Shown here: one piece after another, positions 1-8,285 of the stretch
How the letters are laid out: each line of letters opens with the position of its first letter
Position numbering within the stretch: the first letter of the stretch is position 1
Assembly (NCBI GenBank): GCA_963708795.1
Contig: CAVPUH010000012.1
Coordinates: 186,001-250,000 of the forward strand
Source of the DNA: DAIQRJ01 sp963708795
GTDB taxonomy: Bacteria > Actinomycetota > Actinomycetes > Propionibacteriales > DAIQRJ01
Length of the DNA stretch: 64,000 bases
Reading direction: 5' to 3'
Program-made: the position numbers and the translations under genes
The notes under the pieces: model-generated
Database searches by the model: none
What the model saw: the letters and a program-made list of their open reading frames with translations, nothing else
What the model was told of the DNA's origin: nothing

Positions 1-957
1 TACCACGATCGGGCGAATCACGAAACCGATGGCGATCCCGAGCACGAGGCCGGGAATCCAGACGTCCGACCGGAGGAGCGTCGAGACGTCGACGGTCAGG
101 CCGAGGACTACGAACGCCACGATCTCCCCCAGACTGGCGAGCGCGCCGTGAAACCGCTGAATCTCGAGCTTGTACGGAGCGTGGGCGTCGCCGATCAGGA
201 CGCCGGCCACGAGTACGGCGAGGAAGCCTGAGCCGTGAGCGATGGTGGCAAGGCAGTAGATGAGCAGGACACAGGCCAACGTGCGTAGCGGATAGAGAGC
301 TTCGCTGGGCAGCGAGACGCGCATGAAGGCCAGCAGCGCCCGGCCCGACACGATGCCGACAGCGCCGCCGACGATCATCTGCGTCAAGAACCCCACACCG
401 ATGCTGCCCACGGCCGTGCTGGTGAGTGCGCCTGCCCCGATCAGTCCCAGCATCAACGCGATTCCTACCGGGTCGTTGGCGCCGGACTCGCCTTCCAGGA
501 TGGTGCCGCTGCGTCCCTCGATCTCCTTCCCACCGAGGACCGAGAACACGACCGCCGGGTCCGTCGGGGCGATCGCGGTCGCAACCAGCAGGCACAAATA
601 CCACTCGAGTCCGAAGCACAGATGCAGGACGAGCGCGGCCCCGGCGGCGGTGAGGAAGGTGCCGGCCAACCCGACGACCGTGATCGGCACGATCGCCGAT
701 CGGAACCGTCGCCAGCCGATGTTCATCCCCCCGTCGAACAGGATGAACACGAGAGCCACGCTCACCACGCGTTCGACCGTTCGTTCAGGCGGTGCGTGGA
801 GCCCCCCGATCAGTTGCACGGCGACGGCGGCGGCCACCAGCATCAACGCGGGCGTCGGAACCTTCAGACGATCGCTGACCCGGCTCGACATCACCGCCGC
901 CAGCACCACCAGAGCCATCAGTCCGAGGCCGATCGCGTCCTGGATCGTCTCGGACAC
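1..957 (-). CDS. Monovalent cation:proton antiporter, N-terminal part (cut by window edge)
   Basis: Membrane protein expected to exchange Na+ or K+ for H+ across the cytoplasmic membrane. The gene runs off the left edge, so only the first 319 codons are present. The visible part is nearly all hydrophobic helices. From about residue 120 it carries TAIAPTDPAVVFSVLGG and then EGESGANDPVGIALM; in CPA1/NhaP2-like antiporters the acidic residues of the TDP and ND motifs form the transport site. The start is a GTG at 957 preceded by GGGAAAGGGG at good ribosome-binding distance. It lies 108 bp downstream of the DUF389 gene on the same strand and may be co-transcribed. Ion specificity, and whether a C-terminal regulatory domain exists, cannot be read from the fragment. 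Confidence 0.85.
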   Translation of the reverse strand, partial: MSETIQDAIGLGLMALVVLAAVMSSRVSDRLKVPTPALMLVAAAVAVQLIGGLHAPPERTVERVVSVALVFILFDGGMNIGWRRFRSAIVPITVVGLAGTFLTAAGAALVLHLCFGLEWYLCLLVATAIAPTDPAVVFSVLGGKEIEGRSGTILEGESGANDPVGIALMLGLIGAGALTSTAVGSIGVGFLTQMIVGGAVGIVSGRALLAFMRVSLPSEALYPLRTLACVLLIYCLATIAHGSGFLAVLVAGVLIGDAHAPYKLEIQRFHGALASLGEIVAFVVLGLTVDVSTLLRSDVWIPGLVLGIAIGFVIRPIVV

Positions 958-1065
958 AACGACCCCTTTCCCGGCTGTTCCCATGGGCGGACGAATCGAG
1001 CCCGAGCGTAACGAGCGGTGGCCTTGAGCATCGGCGACCGCAACCCGCCGCCCGCCGCCGAGCCG

Positions 1066-2070
1066 CTACCGGTCGTCGCTCCGTGTAGGGGCGCGACGTG
1101 GCCGACGGCGCGGCGTTCGCGCGGCGCGTCTCGCCGAGATTCCGGCCCAAGCGCGCTGTTGCAGGGCCAGGGTCGCCCACCCTGCCACGGCCATCCCGGC
1201 CAGGTTCAGCAAGAGCTGCAGACCACTGCCGGTGACCTCCGACCACGCACCGAACGCGAGCCCCAACGCGATATTCCCCGACGCCGGCACAGTCGTGACC
1301 GAGATGAACACCCCAGAGAGGCCCCCGGCCTTCGCCGAGGTCAGCGAGAGCACGCCCGCTGCCGCGGCGATGACGGCGACCACCAGCGACCACCGTGACG
1401 GTGAATAGATGAAGTCGGTCTGAGGGCGCCGCCCGGTGACATCGGCGAGATCGATCCACCCGGCCGCCCTGGCCAGCAACGCCAGCAACGTGGCCACCAG
1501 GATCGACATGGCGAAACCCACGACCAGCGTCCGCAACGACTGGCGGAACAACGCGCGACGGCGTCGCACCAGAGCCAGGCCGAGCGCGGCGATCGGGACG
1601 AACTCGGGACCGAGAACCATCGCCCCGATCACCAGCACCTGAGAATCCAGGACGATCGCCACGCTCGCGATGAGCGTGGCCAGACACATGAAGCTGAGAT
1701 ACGTCCAGTTCAGCTCGGAGTCCTCGTACGCCCGTTGCGTGACATCGACCCAGACGACGGAGTCTGCGCTGCTGCCCGGCGTTCGCCGCTCGGCGTCGAA
1801 ACCACGCCGGGACAGCCATGCCTGCACCGGTTCGATCTGTATCGTGCCCGACTCGTGAACCCCGAGGTCGCGAAGACGATCGAGAATCTGGTTGGCTCCT
1901 TCGCGGGCCATATCGGCCAGGATCACATCACCCTCGGGCACGACCGACGCCCCGACCAGCACCGCCAGGCTGCTCACGGCAGGATCCGCCCGGAGCAACT
2001 CCTGGACCTGGTCCGACAACTCACCCGTGGTCGCGACTCGCAGACGCAGCACCACCCCATCCTCGCTCAC
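1066..2070 (-). CDS. DUF389 family membrane protein
   Basis: A 334-residue protein of the DUF389 (TIGR00341) family, whose function is unknown. Residues 1 to about 85 form a soluble domain. After it come roughly five to six hydrophobic segments, beginning with LNWTYLSFMCLATLIAS and QVLVIGAMVLGPEFVPI, the family hallmark containing GAMVLGPE. The C-terminus is very Arg-rich and probably faces the cytoplasm. The start is a GTG at 2070; no clear Shine-Dalgarno sequence precedes it. The downstream neighbour on the same strand is the antiporter, so a shared role in ion or envelope homeostasis is possible but is only inferred from position. Confidence 0.82.
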   Translation of the reverse strand: MSEDGVVLRLRVATTGELSDQVQELLRADPAVSSLAVLVGASVVPEGDVILADMAREGANQILDRLRDLGVHESGTIQIEPVQAWLSRRGFDAERRTPGSSADSVVWVDVTQRAYEDSELNWTYLSFMCLATLIASVAIVLDSQVLVIGAMVLGPEFVPIAALGLALVRRRRALFRQSLRTLVVGFAMSILVATLLALLARAAGWIDLADVTGRRPQTDFIYSPSRWSLVVAVIAAAAGVLSLTSAKAGGLSGVFISVTTVPASGNIALGLAFGAWSEVTGSGLQLLLNLAGMAVAGWATLALQQRAWAGISARRAARTPRRRPRRAPTRSDDR

Positions 2071-2555
2071 GCCGGGGCGGTGCGTCGCCGAGCCGCACGG
2101 TGCACTTCGACAAAGCCAGCACGCCGATGCCGGTCACAACCAGCATCCGTGGGTCGTATCGTCACCGCCTGGCGCTACCCGGCTTCGAGTCGGGCTCGAA
2201 ATCGGCCGAGCCTTGGCACCTTCAAGCTGCCTCGGGCTCAGCCAGACCGCGGGGCTCGGAAGCCTCCCCAGTCTGCGTACAGCTGTGAAGTACAGCAACG
2301 GCCACGATTCTTGGCGTGATTCGGCCGTGGTGAGCGTGTCACCACGCGCGTATTCACCGCTCAGCACCGTAGCCCGCAGAGTTCGCATCGAAGCGACGTC
2401 ACCCCTGCGCACCTGACCGTCCAAGCCGGCGCCAGTACACGTCTTGTACACGCGACAACGAAAACGGATGAAAGGCGTTGGCCGTCAACGAACGGCAAAC
2501 CCACAGGTCAGAGCCAGTATGAGCATCAATCCACGCCCAGCGTAGACACGCCTGA
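2071..2555. other. Intergenic region with a short hairpin
   Basis: No convincing gene is seen in these 485 bp. A 105-codon minus-strand frame at 2134-2451 has no recognisable domain and overlaps no homologous context, so it is not called. The only structure seen is a perfect hairpin at 2184-2200 (TTCGAG, five-base loop, CTCGAA), too short and without a T tract to be a clear terminator. The stretch presumably holds the promoter of the DUF389 gene and the end of the lpdA transcript. Confidence 0.5.
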
Positions 2556-3953
2556 TCACATGTTGATCATGTGTCCCTCGATGCCGTGCGCCACCTCCAG
2601 CAGCGCTTCACTCAACGTCGGGTGCGCGTGGATGTTGCGGGCGATCTCGGCTGTGGTCAGATCCCACTGCCTGGCCAGCGTGAGTTCGGGCAGCAGTTCG
2701 GTCACTTCCGGCCCGATGAGGTGCGCGCCCAGGATTTCGTTGTGTTCGGCATCGGCGATCAGCTTGACGAAGCCGACCGCCTCGCCGAGTCCGTGTGCCT
2801 TCGCGTTGGCGGCGAATGGGAACTTCGACACCTTCACTTCGTGTCCGCGCGCCTTGGCCTGATCTTCGGTGTATCCGAACGAGGCGATCTGCGGCTGGCA
2901 ATAGGTGGCCCGTGGAATGAAGTCGTAGTCGATCGGCATGGTGTCGGCGCCGGCGATCGTCTCGGCCGCCACGATGCCCTGGGCCTCCGCGGTGTGAGCG
3001 AGCATCAGCTTGGCGGTCGCATCGCCGATCGCGTAGATGTGGGGGACGTTCGTCTTCATGTAGTCGTCGATGGCGATCGCGCCGCGGTCGGTGAGCGCGA
3101 CACCGGTCCTCTCCAACCCGTAGCCCTCCGTGCGAGGGGCGAATCCGATGGCCTGCATGACCTTGTCGGCTTCGAGAACGCGGGAGTCGCCACCAGCAGC
3201 GGGGGACACCGTCACCTTGACGGTTTCACCTGAGTCGTCGATCGTCTCGACCTTCGTCGATGTCAGCACGGTGACACCGAGCTTCTTGTACGCCCTGGCG
3301 AGCTCGGCGGAAACGTCCGCGTCCTCGAGCGGCATCATCCGATCCAGGTACTCGACGATCGTCACGTCGACCCCGTAGTTCGCCATCACGAAGGCGAACT
3401 CGACGCCGATCGCGCCGGCACCGGCGATGATGATGCTTCCCGGCAGCTGCTCGGTGAGGATCTGCTCCTCGTAGGTGACGACGCGGTCCGACAGCGACGT
3501 CCCCGGGAGGAGCCGAGTGGTCGCGCCCGGCGCGAGGATGAGGTTGTCGAAGCTGACGTTGCGGGTCGATCCGTCGTTCGCCTTGAGGGTCAGGTTGTGG
3601 TCGTCGACGAACTCGCCCCACCCGTCGAGCTCGGTGATCTTGTTCTTCTTCATCAGGAAGTGGACGCCTTTTACCCGGCCGTCGGCGACCTTGCGGGACC
3701 GGCTGAACGCCACTCCGTAGTCGAACGTCGCGTCACCGCTGATGCCGAACTGCTTGGCCTGGGTGGTGAAGATGTTGGCGAGTTCGGCGTTCCGCAGAAG
3801 CGCCTTGCTCGGGATGCAGCCGACGTTCAGGCACACGCCGCCCCAGTACTTGGACTCGACGACCGCGGTCGAGAGCCCCAGCTGAGCGGCTCGGATCGCG
3901 GCGACGTATCCGCCTGGACCGGCACCGAGAACTACGACATCGAAGTCAGCCAT
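2556..3953 (-). CDS. lpdA: Dihydrolipoamide dehydrogenase (E3)
   Basis: FAD enzyme of 465 residues that reoxidises dihydrolipoyl groups of 2-oxoacid dehydrogenase and related complexes, passing electrons to NAD+. The N-terminal FAD site reads VVVLGAGPGGYVAA. The redox disulfide is Cys41 and Cys46 in GGVCLNVGCIPSK. The NAD site is AGAGAIGVEFAF (about residue 180), the second FAD contact is YAIGDAT, and the C-terminal His-Glu pair lies in HAHPTLSE near residue 443. Length and motifs are those of the family. The ATG at 3953 has GGAAGG just upstream and a TAGGCT -10 element seven bases before it, so the mRNA may be leaderless. In mycobacteria lpd (Rv0462) lies in the same broad neighbourhood. Confidence 0.97.
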   Translation of the reverse strand: MADFDVVVLGAGPGGYVAAIRAAQLGLSTAVVESKYWGGVCLNVGCIPSKALLRNAELANIFTTQAKQFGISGDATFDYGVAFSRSRKVADGRVKGVHFLMKKNKITELDGWGEFVDDHNLTLKANDGSTRNVSFDNLILAPGATTRLLPGTSLSDRVVTYEEQILTEQLPGSIIIAGAGAIGVEFAFVMANYGVDVTIVEYLDRMMPLEDADVSAELARAYKKLGVTVLTSTKVETIDDSGETVKVTVSPAAGGDSRVLEADKVMQAIGFAPRTEGYGLERTGVALTDRGAIAIDDYMKTNVPHIYAIGDATAKLMLAHTAEAQGIVAAETIAGADTMPIDYDFIPRATYCQPQIASFGYTEDQAKARGHEVKVSKFPFAANAKAHGLGEAVGFVKLIADAEHNEILGAHLIGPEVTELLPELTLARQWDLTTAEIARNIHAHPTLSEALLEVAHGIEGHMINM

Positions 3954-3960
3954 GCCTTCC

Positions 3961-3966
3961 AGCCTA
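3961..3966 (-). promoter_or_regulatory. -10 element of lpdA, probable leaderless start
   Basis: TAGGCT on the minus strand, ending seven bases before the lpdA ATG. This spacing places the transcription start on the start codon, as in actinobacterial leaderless mRNAs. No -35 hexamer is obvious. Confidence 0.45.
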
Positions 3967-4105
3967 CGGCCTGCGGGGTACCGGCCCGGTCGGGCGTCAC
4001 CGGCTCCGGACGGTGTCGTCGTCGGCGGGGTGATCGACGTTGACCGTGGGCTCCTACGATGGCGTGGTCCGACGAGGCGGCCTGGCCGCAGGCGGGGAGG
4101 GCCCG

Positions 4106-5035
4106 GTGCGCAACGTCCTCGTCACCGGTGTCTCGCGACGCCTTCCGGCGTTGGTGGCCGATCACCTGGGCTCGTCGTACTCCGATCTCCGCGTCGTGGG
4201 GTGCGACGTCCACGCGACACCGTCGCTCACCTCGGCCTACCGCTTCGTGCACGGCGACATCCGAAGCCCGACGATCTCCGGAGTTCTCCGCGACCATCGG
4301 ATCGACACGCTCGTCCACCTCGGCTCACCCGCGTTCGGGGACGCGGTCTTCGCGGATGCGCCGGGTAGCTCGTTGTCCAAGGAATTGACGGTCATCGGCA
4401 CGATGCAGCTGCTCGCGGCAGCAGGTCGACACGCGGAGCTCCGACGGCTCGTCGTGGGATCGAGCGCCGTCGTCTATCCGTCGACCAACCGTTCACCGGC
4501 CCTCGCGGACGAGAAGGCGGTCGTGGCCGTTCCGGGGACGACCCGGATGCCCGAGGTCCTCGAATTGGAGAGCTACGTTCATCAGTTCGCTGACAAGCGT
4601 CGTGACGTCGACGTCAGCCTGCTGCGGACGGCGGACGTCGTCGCTCCGGGTGCGGACGGTGCACTCGCGCGTCTGCTCACCCGCACCATCGTCCCGATGG
4701 TCGCCGGCTTCGACCCGAGGCTGCAGGTCCTGCACGTCGACGATGCGGTGGAGGCGGTCGCGGCGCTGGTGGTCTCGCCGGTCACCGGAACGATGAACAT
4801 CGCGCCGGACGACGTCGTGCTCTGGTCGCACCTGGTGCGGGCGGCCGGGCGGTGGGCGATCCCGCTGCCGGCGGTGATGGTGCCCGAACACCTGCGCGCT
4901 CTCCTTCGGCACGGGAACGCCGCGGACAACGCCCGGATGCGCGCCGCTACCGGATGGGCTCCGAAGTACAGCAGCGTCGAGGCCGTGCAGAACACGCTGA
5001 CTGCGCACTCGGGTCGGAGCATGGGCGATGGCTGA
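4106..5035 (+). CDS. NAD-dependent epimerase/dehydratase family protein
   Basis: Short-chain dehydrogenase-like protein of about 309 residues from the extended (GalE-type) group. It starts with the Rossmann segment VRNVLVTGVSR, has HGDIRSP and HLGSPAF in the positions of the family's NAD-binding strands, and ends with a region matching the C-terminal substrate domain. The catalytic YxxxK is replaced or unclear (SSAVVYP, then ELESYVHQFADK). The GTG at 4106 is preferred because GGGGAGGG sits five bases upstream; a TTG at 4040 would add 22 residues with unlikely composition. It overlaps the following acyltransferase by eight bases. The pair matches M. tuberculosis Rv0501-Rv0502, whose epimerase substrate is not firmly known. 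Confidence 0.82.
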   Translation: MRNVLVTGVSRRLPALVADHLGSSYSDLRVVGCDVHATPSLTSAYRFVHGDIRSPTISGVLRDHRIDTLVHLGSPAFGDAVFADAPGSSLSKELTVIGTMQLLAAAGRHAELRRLVVGSSAVVYPSTNRSPALADEKAVVAVPGTTRMPEVLELESYVHQFADKRRDVDVSLLRTADVVAPGADGALARLLTRTIVPMVAGFDPRLQVLHVDDAVEAVAALVVSPVTGTMNIAPDDVVLWSHLVRAAGRWAIPLPAVMVPEHLRALLRHGNAADNARMRAATGWAPKYSSVEAVQNTLTAHSGRSMGDG

Positions 5036-5948
5036 GGGCGTGTCGGGTTCGGACCTTCCCGGCCGCGGGCTCGCGCATCGTCTGCTCGACGTCGCCGAAC
5101 TGCTCGTCGACGAGGGCGGTCGGGCCGCCGGGAGCTGGCTCGAGCAGGCGCGGGACCAGCTCGATCGGGCCAGCAGGGTCGACGTCGACGAGTTCGGTTA
5201 CGACCCCGACTTCACGACGAACGTCGTCATGCCGGCCGTCCGCGGGGTGGCGGCCACGTGGTTTCGGACGACGGTTCACGGTGCCGACTCGCTGCCTGAC
5301 GGTCCGGCGCTGTTGGTGTCCAACCACGCCGGCACGCTCCCGGTCGACGGGGCGATGATCCAGCTCGCCGTCCACGACGCCGATGCCGAGCACCGGGTGC
5401 TGCGGATGCTCGCTGCCGACCGGATGTTCGCCACCCCGGTCCTGGGCGACCTGACCCGCCGGATGGGCGCCACGTTGGCTTGCAGCGAGGACGTCGACAG
5501 ATTGCTCGCCGCCGGGCACCTCGTCCTCGTGTTCCCCGAGGGCTTCAAGGGAGTCGGAAAGCCGTTCCGCGATCGCTACCGGCTGCAACGCTTCGGGCGG
5601 GGTGGATTCGTCGCCGCCGCGCTGCGGGCGAAGGTGCCGATCGTGCCGGTGGCGGTGGTCGGGTCAGAGGAGATCTACCCGAAGATCGCCGACGTCCCCG
5701 CGCTCGCCGACCTGCTGTCCGTGCCGTACTTCCCGATCACGCCGACCTGGCCGCTGCTAGGGCCGCTCGGGTTGGTACCGCTCCCGTCGCGTTGGGTGAT
5801 CGACGTCGGCGAGCCGGTCCCGACCGACGAATATCCCGACGGCGCGGCCGATGACCCGACGTTGGTGCTGGGTCTGACGGACAGCGTCCGCCAGACGATC
5901 CAGCAGCGGTTGCACGTCCTGCTCGCCGAGCGTGGGTCGGCGTTCTGA
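5028..5948 (+). CDS. Lysophospholipid acyltransferase family protein
   Basis: Membrane-associated acyltransferase of 306 residues, of the PlsC-like superfamily that transfers acyl chains to glycerophospholipids or related acceptors. The acyltransferase block I is VSNHAGTLPVDGAMI (about residue 100), with His and Asp as the catalytic pair. Block III is VFPEGFKGVGKPF near residue 170, and block IV is KVPIVPVAVVGSEE. It overlaps the preceding epimerase gene by eight bases and should be translated with it. It is the orthologue by position of Rv0502. The exact acceptor is unknown. It is transcribed toward the HAD phosphatase, from which it is separated by 14 bp. Confidence 0.88.
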   Translation: MAEGVSGSDLPGRGLAHRLLDVAELLVDEGGRAAGSWLEQARDQLDRASRVDVDEFGYDPDFTTNVVMPAVRGVAATWFRTTVHGADSLPDGPALLVSNHAGTLPVDGAMIQLAVHDADAEHRVLRMLAADRMFATPVLGDLTRRMGATLACSEDVDRLLAAGHLVLVFPEGFKGVGKPFRDRYRLQRFGRGGFVAAALRAKVPIVPVAVVGSEEIYPKIADVPALADLLSVPYFPITPTWPLLGPLGLVPLPSRWVIDVGEPVPTDEYPDGAADDPTLVLGLTDSVRQTIQQRLHVLLAERGSAF

Positions 5949-5962
5949 GGGTCGGGCCGACG

Positions 5963-6859
5963 TCAGCGCTGCCAGCGCCGGCGGATCAGGGAGGCCGTCG
6001 CGGCGCCGGCCATGAAGCCCGCGGTGATCCCGGCAGCGACGGCGGCCGCACGGATGGCCCGGCGGCTCGTGCGGTAGTCCCGTACGCGCCAGCCGTGGGC
6101 GGTGGCGTACGACCGGAGCCGGCCATCGGGGTTGACCGCACACGGGTCCCCGACGAGGGACAGCATCGGCACGTCGTTGTGGGAGTCGGAGTATGCGGAG
6201 CACCGCTCGAGGTCGAGGTCGCGTTCGGCCGCGAGGTCGCGGATGGCGGCGGCCTTCGCCGGGCCGTGCAGGAGGTCACCTACGAGCATGCCGGTATAGG
6301 CACCGTCGACCTGCTCCGGCATCGTGGCGAGCGCGCCCGTGAAGCCGAGCCGCTCGGCCACCACCCGGGCGACCTCGATCGGCGCGGCGGTGACCAGCCA
6401 GACCTCGTCCCCGGCGTCGAGGTGCCGTTGAGCCATCTCGAGTGTGCCGGGCCACAGCTTGTCCATCATCTTCTCGTCGACGATGATCTCGGCCAGCTCC
6501 GACAGCTCACGGGCCTTGGTGCCCGCGATCGCGGCCAGAGCCTTGTGCCGCGCCTCGCGCATGTGGTTCGGGTCCTCGACGCCGACGAGCCGGAAGTAGG
6601 TCTGCCACCACGCGGCCTTCGCGATGTCGCTGCGGCTGAAGAAGCTGCGCTCGTGGAGCCCGCGGGCGAGATGGAACATGGCCGCGCCCCGCAGCACGGT
6701 GTTGTCGAGGTCGAAGAAAGCGGCGGACGGGAAGAGTGCGCGGAGTTCGCTGTCGAGGGCGTCCTCCGGGGCTGCCGACGGGTCGACCGGCTGTGCCACG
6801 GTCACGGCAGGCTCCGCACGGTGAGCCGCCCGCTGTGATCCAGGTCCCCGCTTCGCCAT
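5963..6859 (-). CDS. HAD-IB family phosphatase (SerB-like)
   Basis: Haloacid-dehalogenase phosphatase of about 298 residues. The nucleophile motif is FFDLDNTVLRG (DxDxT), motif II is VTAAPIEVA, and motif III/IV is CSAYSDSHNDVPML. A hydrophobic C-terminal segment (IRAAAVAAGITAGFMAGAA) may anchor it in the membrane. The ATG at 6859 is chosen because a TACGCT -10 lies exactly seven bases upstream and because the first 38 codons of the longer frame look non-coding. The gene corresponds to Rv0505c (serB1) in the same order. Activity on phosphoserine is only one possibility; some actinobacterial members act on lysophospholipid phosphates. Confidence 0.87.
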   Translation of the reverse strand: MAKRGPGSQRAAHRAEPAVTVAQPVDPSAAPEDALDSELRALFPSAAFFDLDNTVLRGAAMFHLARGLHERSFFSRSDIAKAAWWQTYFRLVGVEDPNHMREARHKALAAIAGTKARELSELAEIIVDEKMMDKLWPGTLEMAQRHLDAGDEVWLVTAAPIEVARVVAERLGFTGALATMPEQVDGAYTGMLVGDLLHGPAKAAAIRDLAAERDLDLERCSAYSDSHNDVPMLSLVGDPCAVNPDGRLRSYATAHGWRVRDYRTSRRAIRAAAVAAGITAGFMAGAATASLIRRRWQR

Positions 6860-6866
6860 GCCTGTG

Positions 6867-6872
6867 AGCGTA
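6867..6872 (-). promoter_or_regulatory. -10 element of the HAD phosphatase gene, probable leaderless start
   Basis: TACGCT on the minus strand, seven bases before the chosen ATG at 6859. The spacing supports that start over the longer frame. Confidence 0.45.
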
Positions 6873-7126
6873 CCGAGGTGTGGCCGACGAGTTGGGTGCG
6901 CGGCGCGCTCGGCCGCCGCGGGCACTCCCGCCCGAGGTAGCAGGCGAGGTGCGTTGGTACCACGGCCGACCATGTCGCCTGCGCATGTTTCCTGTTACCC
7001 ACGTGATCGGGACGCTCCCTACTCCGGGCGGTGCATCCCCAACGAGCCAGAACGTGCATGCGGGCAGTGCTACCGACTACCGACGGCGGAGGGCGACCCG
7101 GCAGCAGTACCCGGCAGACTGAGCCC

Positions 7127-7393
7127 GTGTCGGAACCCGTCGCCGCCGTCCGCGTCCGTGTCCTCGTCCGCGCCGGCTGCCACCTCTGCGATGTCGCAGT
7201 AGCCGTCGTCGCCGACGTCTGCGCCCGCACCGGCGAGCGGTTCGACACCCTCGACATCGACGCCGCCGACGACCCGGGCCTGCTCGACCGCTACTCCGAC
7301 CAGGTCCCCGTCACCCTCGTCGACGGCCGCGTCCACGACTTCTGGCGCGTCGATGCGACCCGTCTGACCGCCAGCCTCAAAGGCCCTCGCTGA
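7127..7393 (+). CDS. Glutaredoxin-like (DUF836) thiol-redox protein
   Basis: Small thioredoxin-fold protein of 88 residues. The redox motif is CHLC in RAGCHLCDVAVAVV, followed by the cis-proline strand QVPVTLVDGR and the C-terminal DFWRVDATRL typical of this family. The GTG at 7127 opens the conserved part; upstream codons in the same frame do not resemble the family. A CAGACT element six bases before the GTG could be a weak -10. It stands directly before rex and the heme genes, as Rv0508 does before hemA in mycobacteria. Its partner protein is unknown; protection of thiols in heme or cytochrome synthesis is a plausible guess. Confidence 0.85.
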   Translation: MSEPVAAVRVRVLVRAGCHLCDVAVAVVADVCARTGERFDTLDIDAADDPGLLDRYSDQVPVTLVDGRVHDFWRVDATRLTASLKGPR

Positions 7394-7428
7394 CGCGCGT
7401 CATTACCACCCCGAGGCCAATCCGGCGA

Positions 7429-7459
7429 TTTTGTTCACCCGTTCACAAAGTCCTAGGCT
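7429..7459 (+). promoter_or_regulatory. rex promoter overlapping a Rex-type operator
   Basis: A -35 like TTGTTC (7431-7436), a 17-bp spacer and a -10 TAGGCT (7454-7459) form a good promoter. TGTTCACCCGTTCACA at 7432-7447 agrees at 13 of 16 positions with the Streptomyces Rex operator consensus as I remember it (TGTGAACGCGTTCACA); the right half is perfect and the left half is weak. It covers the -35 and spacer, where a repressor would block polymerase. Autoregulation of rex together with the hem genes is known in Streptomyces coelicolor. Confidence 0.6.
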
Positions 7460-7511
7460 GGGTCGTCGCCAAGGGGTTACCACAGGGCGTCTGCAGGCAG
7501 GCGGGAGCATC

Positions 7512-8285
7512 GTGACAGCAGCACGTGGCCGTTCCTCACACTCGGACGGCGCCGATCTGCCTCGAGGCATCCCCGACGCCACCGTCGCTCGACTGCCCCT
7601 CTACCTCCGCGCCCTCAACGGGCTCGTCGAGGCCGGCGTCGCGACCGTCTCGAGCGAGGATCTCTCCATCGCTGCCGGCGTCACCTCCGCCAAGCTCCGC
7701 AAGGACCTCTCCTACCTCGGCTCCTACGGCACCCGCGGAGTCGGCTACGACGTCGAGCTCCTCCTCCATCACATCTCGCGCGAGATCGGCATGACGCAGG
7801 ACTGGCCCGTCGTCATCGTCGGCATCGGCAACCTCGGTCGCGCGCTCGCCAAGTACTCGGGATTCGCCAGCCGCGGCTTCCGCATCGCGGCGCTGCTCGA
7901 CGACAACCCGGCCATCGTCGGTACGCCGATCCGGGTCAGCGGCGAGAGCGTCACGGTCCGCCCGTACCGTGACCTCGGCGACGTCGTGAAGGCCCACAGC
8001 GTCTGCATCGGCGTCATCGCCGTCCCGGCTGCAGCGGCTCAGGACGTGGCGGACCGGTTCGTCGAGGTCGGCATCACGAGCATCCTGAACTTCGCTCCGG
8101 CAGTCCTCGTGACCCCCGAGCACGTCGCCGTCCGCAAGGTCGATCTCGCCACCGAGCTGCAGATCCTCGCCTACCACGAGCAGCGCCGTGGCCGGGCACT
8201 CGACGACACCGTCAGCCCGTTCCCGGCCGCCCCCGCGCAGGTCGCGGTGACGACGGCATTCTCGCCGATCGAGGCGTTGCGATGA
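7512..8285 (+). CDS. rex: Redox-sensing transcriptional repressor Rex
   Basis: Dimeric repressor of 257 residues that binds DNA when NAD+ is high and lets go when NADH rises. Residues 20-85 form the winged-helix domain, with recognition helix AGVTSAKLRKDLSYLG. The Rossmann domain starts with VVIVGIGNLGRAL (about residues 101-113), where NADH binds, and the C-terminal dimerisation helix includes ATELQILAYHEQRR. The GTG at 7512 has GGGAG six bases upstream. Its stop overlaps the hemA start in ATGA, so rex and the heme genes are translationally coupled. Rex-like operators lie upstream here and in front of the menJ-nuo operon in this window, suggesting it controls both heme and respiratory genes. 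Confidence 0.96.
   Translation: MTAARGRSSHSDGADLPRGIPDATVARLPLYLRALNGLVEAGVATVSSEDLSIAAGVTSAKLRKDLSYLGSYGTRGVGYDVELLLHHISREIGMTQDWPVVIVGIGNLGRALAKYSGFASRGFRIAALLDDNPAIVGTPIRVSGESVTVRPYRDLGDVVKAHSVCIGVIAVPAAAAQDVADRFVEVGITSILNFAPAVLVTPEHVAVRKVDLATELQILAYHEQRRGRALDDTVSPFPAAPAQVAVTTAFSPIEALR

Noticed and set aside
2181..2205. tRNA-like sequence around TTCGAGTCGGGCTCGAA
   Set aside because: It resembles a T arm only; no acceptor, D or anticodon arms fit.
2134..2451. 105-codon minus-strand frame in the gap before lpdA
   Set aside because: No domain, no ribosome-binding site and unusual composition; probably chance in GC-rich DNA.
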